Source: Candidatus Auribacterota bacterium (GTDB lineage Bacteria; Auribacterota; JAFGBW01; JAFGJP01). From it: a stretch of DNA of 8,316 nucleotides. Shown here one piece after another: positions 4,763 through 8,316 of the stretch. The notes beneath the pieces were generated by a model. The model was not told where the DNA came from, did no database searches, and saw only the letters and a program-made list of their open reading frames with translations. The translations under genes were made by a program, and so were the position numbers. How positions within the stretch are numbered: the stretch's first letter is position 1; each line of letters begins with the position of its first letter. Where the stretch lies: positions 1 through 8,316 of the forward strand of contig JAFGJP010000127.1 of NCBI GenBank assembly GCA_016929035.1, in the 5' to 3' direction.

Positions 4763-6654
4763 TCTTTCTCCTTCTCGCCTGAACAGAAAAATTCTTTGAA
4801 CTTTTCAAAGACGCCGTCTTCATCCAGTTTGTATTTTCTTTTAAGTTCGGGGATCGACCCGTGCTCGATAAAAATATCCGGAAGTCCCAGGGGAACAAGA
4901 TGGCATCTTTTGATTTTCTTCATGGCCGAAAGCTCAAGAAGAGCGCTTCCGAATCCTCCGGCGACAACACCGTCTTCTATCGTCATGACCCTCGAATATT
5001 TTTGAAGGACCTGCATAACGAGCTTTTCGTCAAGCGGCTTGACAAAGCGGGCATCAATGACCGCAAGTGATTTTTTCTTTTCTTTCTCAAGCCGACGAGC
5101 AGCGGCAAGCGCTGTCCAAACCTCCTGCCCGAGGGCAAAGACAGCACCGTCTTTCCCCTTTTTGACGATTAATGACTGGCCTGTTTTTACACCCTCCCTT
5201 CCTGGAATATTTTCTTTGGGGAGAAAGCCGCGCGGATAGCGCACGGCAAAAGGCCCGTCAGAAAGAAGTCCCAGGTGAATCATTTCTTTGAAAGAGAGGC
5301 CGTCTGCGGGCTGACAAAGAACGATATTGGGAACATGGCGAAGGTACGAAATGTCGAATGTCCCGTGATGCGTCGGGCCGTCATCCCCGACAATGCCGGC
5401 TCTGTCGATACAAAAGACAACAGGGAGGTTCTGCAAAGCCACATCGTGAATAATCTGATCATAGGCTCGCTGCAGGAAGGTCGAATAGACCGCGACGACC
5501 GGCCTGTAGCCGGCAGCGGCAAGCCCGGCGGCAAAGGTCACCGCATGCTCTTCGGCGATGCCGACGTCAAAAAATCGGTCAGGAAATTTTTCATGGAACT
5601 GCTTCAGCCCCGTGCCTGTTTCCATGGCCGCCGATATCGCAATGATTTTTTTATTCTTCTCGGCTTCTTCGATTATGGCTTCAGAAAACATTTCCGAATA
5701 CGTCTTGCTGTGACACTCGTCAGATCCCAGCCCGCAGGAAACATTAAAAGGCTTGATGCCGTGATATCCCTCAGGCTGATTTTCGGCAAAGCTGTATCCT
5801 TTTCCTTTTTTCGTCAGCACATGGAAAATCAGAGGCTGATGGTTGATCTTCTTGATGTTCTGCATGGTCTTGACAAGACCCACGACATCATGCCCGTCTG
5901 CAGGACCATAATAATTAAATCCCATCTCTTCAAAGACGACACCAGGCACAATAATATTCTTGATGCTCTCCTCCAGTTTTCTGACTGACCGGAAGACATT
6001 AGGGCCGATGGTCGGAATCTTTTTGATAAGATCTTCTATTTCTCGCTTAAATTTGTTGTAGGTGGGCGATGTGATGATTTTGTTTAAATAGCCGGAAAGC
6101 GCTCCAACGTTCCTGGAAATGGACATTTCATTATCATTGAGAATGACAATGAGCTTTTTTGTGACCTGACTGGCGTTGTTGAGAGCTTCAAAGGCAAGCC
6201 CTCCAGTGAGAGATGCATCCCCTATAACGGCAATGACATCATAATCATCATGATTTATATCTCTGGCTGCCGCAAAGCCAAGGGCGGCTGAAAGCGATGT
6301 GCTGGCATGACCGGCACCAAAAACATCATGGGGGCTTTCTTCCATTTTGAGAAAGCCGCTGAGCCCGCCAAATTTTCTGAGTGTCTCAAGCCGGCTGTTT
6401 CGACCTGTCAAAATCTTATGAGAATAACATTGATGTCCGACATCCCAGATGATTTTGTCCCGAGGCGAATCAAAAACATAGTGAAGAGCGACAGTGAGTT
6501 CGACAACGCCAAGAGATGAAGCAAGATGTCCGCCTGTCTGTGATATGACTTCAATGATTCTTTCCCTGATCTGCTGACAAAGAACGGGCAGACTTTCCAC
6601 ATCAAGCTTCTTGATGTCTCTGGGCTCTTTTATCTTTTTTAAAAGTTTTTCCAT
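4759..6654 (-). CDS. dxs: 1-deoxy-D-xylulose-5-phosphate synthase
   Basis: A 631-residue thiamine-diphosphate enzyme that condenses pyruvate and glyceraldehyde-3-phosphate to DXP, the first step of the MEP isoprenoid pathway. Length is normal (about 620-640). Visible: TGGHLASSLGVVELTVALH (40-58) with His43; WDVGHQCYSHKILTGR (70-85); FGAGHASTS (112-120); the diphosphate/metal motif GDASLTGG (145-152) ending in NDNEMSIS (173-180); GPADGHD (250-256); GIAEEHAVTFAAG (365-377) with catalytic Glu368; TFLQRAYDQ (392-400) with Arg396; and DRAGIVGDDGPTHHG (417-431) with Asp425 and His429. These match E. coli Glu370, Arg398, Asp427 and His431 at a constant offset of two. The third position of the usual GDG is Ala here. 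The ATG at 6654 fits the family's N-terminus, but the upstream Shine-Dalgarno is weak. Lies 51 bases after xseB, a common neighbour of dxs. Confidence 0.97.
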   Translation of the reverse strand: MEKLLKKIKEPRDIKKLDVESLPVLCQQIRERIIEVISQTGGHLASSLGVVELTVALHYVFDSPRDKIIWDVGHQCYSHKILTGRNSRLETLRKFGGLSGFLKMEESPHDVFGAGHASTSLSAALGFAAARDINHDDYDVIAVIGDASLTGGLAFEALNNASQVTKKLIVILNDNEMSISRNVGALSGYLNKIITSPTYNKFKREIEDLIKKIPTIGPNVFRSVRKLEESIKNIIVPGVVFEEMGFNYYGPADGHDVVGLVKTMQNIKKINHQPLIFHVLTKKGKGYSFAENQPEGYHGIKPFNVSCGLGSDECHSKTYSEMFSEAIIEEAEKNKKIIAISAAMETGTGLKQFHEKFPDRFFDVGIAEEHAVTFAAGLAAAGYRPVVAVYSTFLQRAYDQIIHDVALQNLPVVFCIDRAGIVGDDGPTHHGTFDISYLRHVPNIVLCQPADGLSFKEMIHLGLLSDGPFAVRYPRGFLPKENIPGREGVKTGQSLIVKKGKDGAVFALGQEVWTALAAARRLEKEKKKSLAVIDARFVKPLDEKLVMQVLQKYSRVMTIEDGVVAGGFGSALLELSAMKKIKRCHLVPLGLPDIFIEHGSIPELKRKYKLDEDGVFEKFKEFFCSGEKEKE

Positions 6655-6705
6655 CTCGTCTCAATAATTTTAAAAAATGCCATCGACGGTAAAAAAATAT
6701 TCAAG
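6655..6705 (-). other. xseB-dxs intergenic spacer
   Basis: Fifty-one AT-rich bases. On the minus strand a short CCG-TCGA-TGG stem (three pairs, one of them G-T) is followed by CATTTTTT, which is too weak to call a terminator. No paired -35/-10 hexamers with 16-18 base spacing were found, so read-through from xseAB into dxs is the simplest reading. Confidence 0.5.
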
Positions 6706-7002
6706 TTAAAAAAGAAGCTCTTCCTCAGAACCGTCTTCTCCGTTGTCGCCTTCTTCATCATCCACGGATCCTGAAACGTCTTTTTCTTCGCCAGAATCAA
6801 AAGGGACTTTCTCCAGCCGTCCCTTTTTATCTTTAAGAATCATCTCTACTTTTTTTTCAACTTCCTGAAGTTTCAAACCGCAGAATTGAACAAGCTTCAT
6901 ACCTTCTTCAAACTTTTGAATCGACTTTTCAAGAGATACATCCCCGGATTCAAGCTCATCGACGATTCGTTCCAGTTTATTCAATGCCTCTTCAAATTTC
7001 AT
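6706..7002 (-). CDS. xseB: Exodeoxyribonuclease VII small subunit
   Basis: A 98-residue protein. Residues 3-60 give the canonical XseB helical hairpin: FEEALNKLERIVDELESGDV, then SLEKSIQKFEEGMKLVQFC and a third heptad-like stretch to about 58. It binds the C-terminal part of XseA to form the cytoplasmic ExoVII, which degrades single-stranded DNA to oligonucleotides in repair. The core ends near V-P-F at 66-68. Beyond it is an unusually long acidic tail (about 71-96, mostly Glu/Asp/Gly/Ser) ending E-E-L-L-F; most XseB proteins stop at about 75-80 residues. The ATG overlaps the xseA stop by four bases (ATGA), with AAGGGGGGA upstream inside xseA, so expression is coupled. Confidence 0.95.
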   Translation of the reverse strand: MKFEEALNKLERIVDELESGDVSLEKSIQKFEEGMKLVQFCGLKLQEVEKKVEMILKDKKGRLEKVPFDSGEEKDVSGSVDDEEGDNGEDGSEEELLF

Positions 7003-8267
7003 CTGTCCCCCCTTTTCCGCCTTCTTCCAGACGAGGCTTTATTAGGAGACTTTTTAGAATGACCCTGACTGATTTCAGACACAACAGAAACAACACGTCC
7101 TTTGTGAAAGAGAGTCTCCAGCTTCGTTTCTCTCGTGATGGATTTTACATCTTTTAAAATCGTTTTTGTATGGAAATCCTGTGTTATCGAATATCCGCGA
7201 GCAAGAATGTTGAGAGGATTTAAAGTACCCAGCTTTTCTTCCTCTTTGTTCACCCGGGTCAAAGCAAGCTTGATCACCTGCGTAATAATCTGTTTAAGTC
7301 TCCACTGGGTTTCATCAATTCTTTGCCGGAATTGTGCAATCTGGTGTTGGGGTTCTTTCATTGCATGATGATCGACACACCACTTCAGCCTCGACCTGAA
7401 GTCATTGATGAAATATTGCACAACTTGAATCATTTTCTCTTCCAGCCGGTTGATGGAGATAAAAAAATCTTCTTTTTTCTTAAGCACCATTTCGGCAGCC
7501 GCCGTAGGCGTTTCAGCTCTTAAGTCGGCTGTAAAGTCTGCGATCGTATAATCAATTTCATGTCCGACAGCTGAAATAACAGGGATCTTCGAGCGAAAAA
7601 TAGCTCTTGCCACTCTTTCCTCGTTAAAAGCCCACAGGTCTTCGAGGCTTCCCCCGCCGCGACCGACGATGATCACGTCCGCTTCATTCATGTCATTCAG
7701 AGTATCAAGAGCATCCTCTATTTCTGCAGCAGCTCCTTCGCCCTGAACCTTAACCGGATAAACCAGGACGTGAACATTAGAAAAGCGCCTGTCAAGAACG
7801 TTCAGCATATCTCTTATTGCCGCGCCTGTAGGGCTGGTAATGATAGCGATCGTGCGGGGCAGCGCCGGGATGGTCTTCTTGTATTTTTTTTCAAAAAGTC
7901 CTTCTGACTGCAGCTTTTCCTTCAGCTGGTTGAAAAGAACATGGAGATCCCCGATCCCGAGCTTTTCGGCAGTCTGGACATAGATCTGATACTGCCCTGA
8001 CTTTTCATAAACGCTGATGTTCCCGAAAGCGCGGACCTTATCTCCGTCTTTGATCCTGCTGAAAACATCGTCTTTGGAAGGCCTGAACTTGACGGCCTGT
8101 ATCTGGGAATACTCGTCTTTGATCGTGAAATAGACGTGTCCTGATTTCGGCTGCCTGAGATTGGAGACCTCTCCCTCGATCCAGACATCCTGAAACTCAT
8201 CCTCGAGCGAGCGCTTGATCAGTCGTGTTATTTCGATGACTTTATAAATCTTTTCACGGCTCTTCAT
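6999..8267 (-). CDS. xseA: Exodeoxyribonuclease VII large subunit
   Basis: The catalytic subunit of ExoVII, 422 residues from the preferred start (428 from the ATG at 8285; positions below use the longer form). N-terminal OB-fold for single-stranded DNA at about 13-108, including the VYFTIKDE segment at 51-58. Catalytic domain: IAIITSPTGAAIRDML (146-161), VGRGGGSLEDLWAFNEE (207-223) and SAVGHEIDYTIADFTADLRA (238-257), then ETPTAAAE (258-265). A long helical region follows and the C-terminal LNPLNILARGYSI (355-367) block ends the conserved part. The last 20 residues are basic (K-K-S-P-N-K ... R-R-R-K-R-G-D-R). The ATG at 8267-8265 is preferred because the remaining MKSREKIYKVIEITRLIK fits the family N-terminus and makes an ATGA with a TGA in another frame, the junction style seen elsewhere here. 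The ATG at 8285 has GGGAG only one base away. The frame stays open to the window edge. Confidence 0.94.
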   Translation of the reverse strand: MKSREKIYKVIEITRLIKRSLEDEFQDVWIEGEVSNLRQPKSGHVYFTIKDEYSQIQAVKFRPSKDDVFSRIKDGDKVRAFGNISVYEKSGQYQIYVQTAEKLGIGDLHVLFNQLKEKLQSEGLFEKKYKKTIPALPRTIAIITSPTGAAIRDMLNVLDRRFSNVHVLVYPVKVQGEGAAAEIEDALDTLNDMNEADVIIVGRGGGSLEDLWAFNEERVARAIFRSKIPVISAVGHEIDYTIADFTADLRAETPTAAAEMVLKKKEDFFISINRLEEKMIQVVQYFINDFRSRLKWCVDHHAMKEPQHQIAQFRQRIDETQWRLKQIITQVIKLALTRVNKEEEKLGTLNPLNILARGYSITQDFHTKTILKDVKSITRETKLETLFHKGRVVSVVSEISQGHSKKSPNKASSGRRRKRGDR

Positions 8268-8316
8268 CTTCTCTCTCGCCAGCATTCTCCCTGTAAGGAA
8301 ACCGCACTCGTGAAAG

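Noticed and set aside
5275..5988. A 237-codon open frame on the plus strand, antisense to dxs
   Set aside because: It lies entirely inside the well-conserved dxs gene, its translation resembles no family I know, and there is no good ribosome site; it is a by-product of dxs codon usage.

Overview
The window is a densely packed stretch of bacterial chromosome in which every supportable gene lies on the minus strand. In transcription order (right to left) these are xseA, xseB, dxs, an NDP-sugar reductase/epimerase of the SDR family, a multi-pass membrane protein of the LPG-synthase-TM/flippase-like family, rmlA, rmlB, a Trm112-like zinc-ribbon protein, a HIT-family protein and, after a 191-base gap, the first 24 codons of a YjbQ-family gene. 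I see no rRNA, tRNA, CRISPR array, transposase or phage gene. GC content is middling by eye. The proteins look like those of an uncultivated Gram-negative-type lineage (Omnitrophota-like or a Nitrospirae/deltaproteobacterial neighbour), but this taxonomic guess rests on general resemblance only.

Right part (6706-8285): xseA and xseB, the two subunits of exodeoxyribonuclease VII, overlap by 4 bases (ATGA). Middle (4759-6654): dxs, the entry enzyme of the MEP isoprenoid pathway, starts 51 bases after xseB. Its stop overlaps the start of the next gene (SDR reductase, 3809-4762), again by ATGA. Left-middle (954-3798): the flippase-like membrane protein, glucose-1-phosphate thymidylyltransferase (rmlA, short form) and dTDP-glucose 4,6-dehydratase (rmlB) follow, with rmlA and rmlB also ATGA-coupled. 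Left (1-938): the Trm112-like gene overlaps the HIT gene by 17 bases. The gap 75-265 holds an AT-rich inverted repeat and a small hairpin ahead of yjbQ.

Taken together, the central block looks like a sugar-nucleotide/glycoconjugate cassette. RmlA and RmlB make dTDP-4-keto-6-deoxyglucose, the SDR protein reduces a 4-keto-6-deoxy sugar, and the membrane protein may act on or move a lipid-linked product. Dxs sits upstream in the same transcription direction and would supply isoprenoid precursors, including polyprenyl carriers. No rmlC, rmlD, gmd or glycosyltransferase is present here, so the final sugar cannot be named. The window is mostly conserved housekeeping content. The points most worth checking are the intergenic inverted repeat, the identity of the deoxysugar made, a GDA in place of GDG in the Dxs thiamine-diphosphate motif, and the oppositely charged tails on XseA and XseB.
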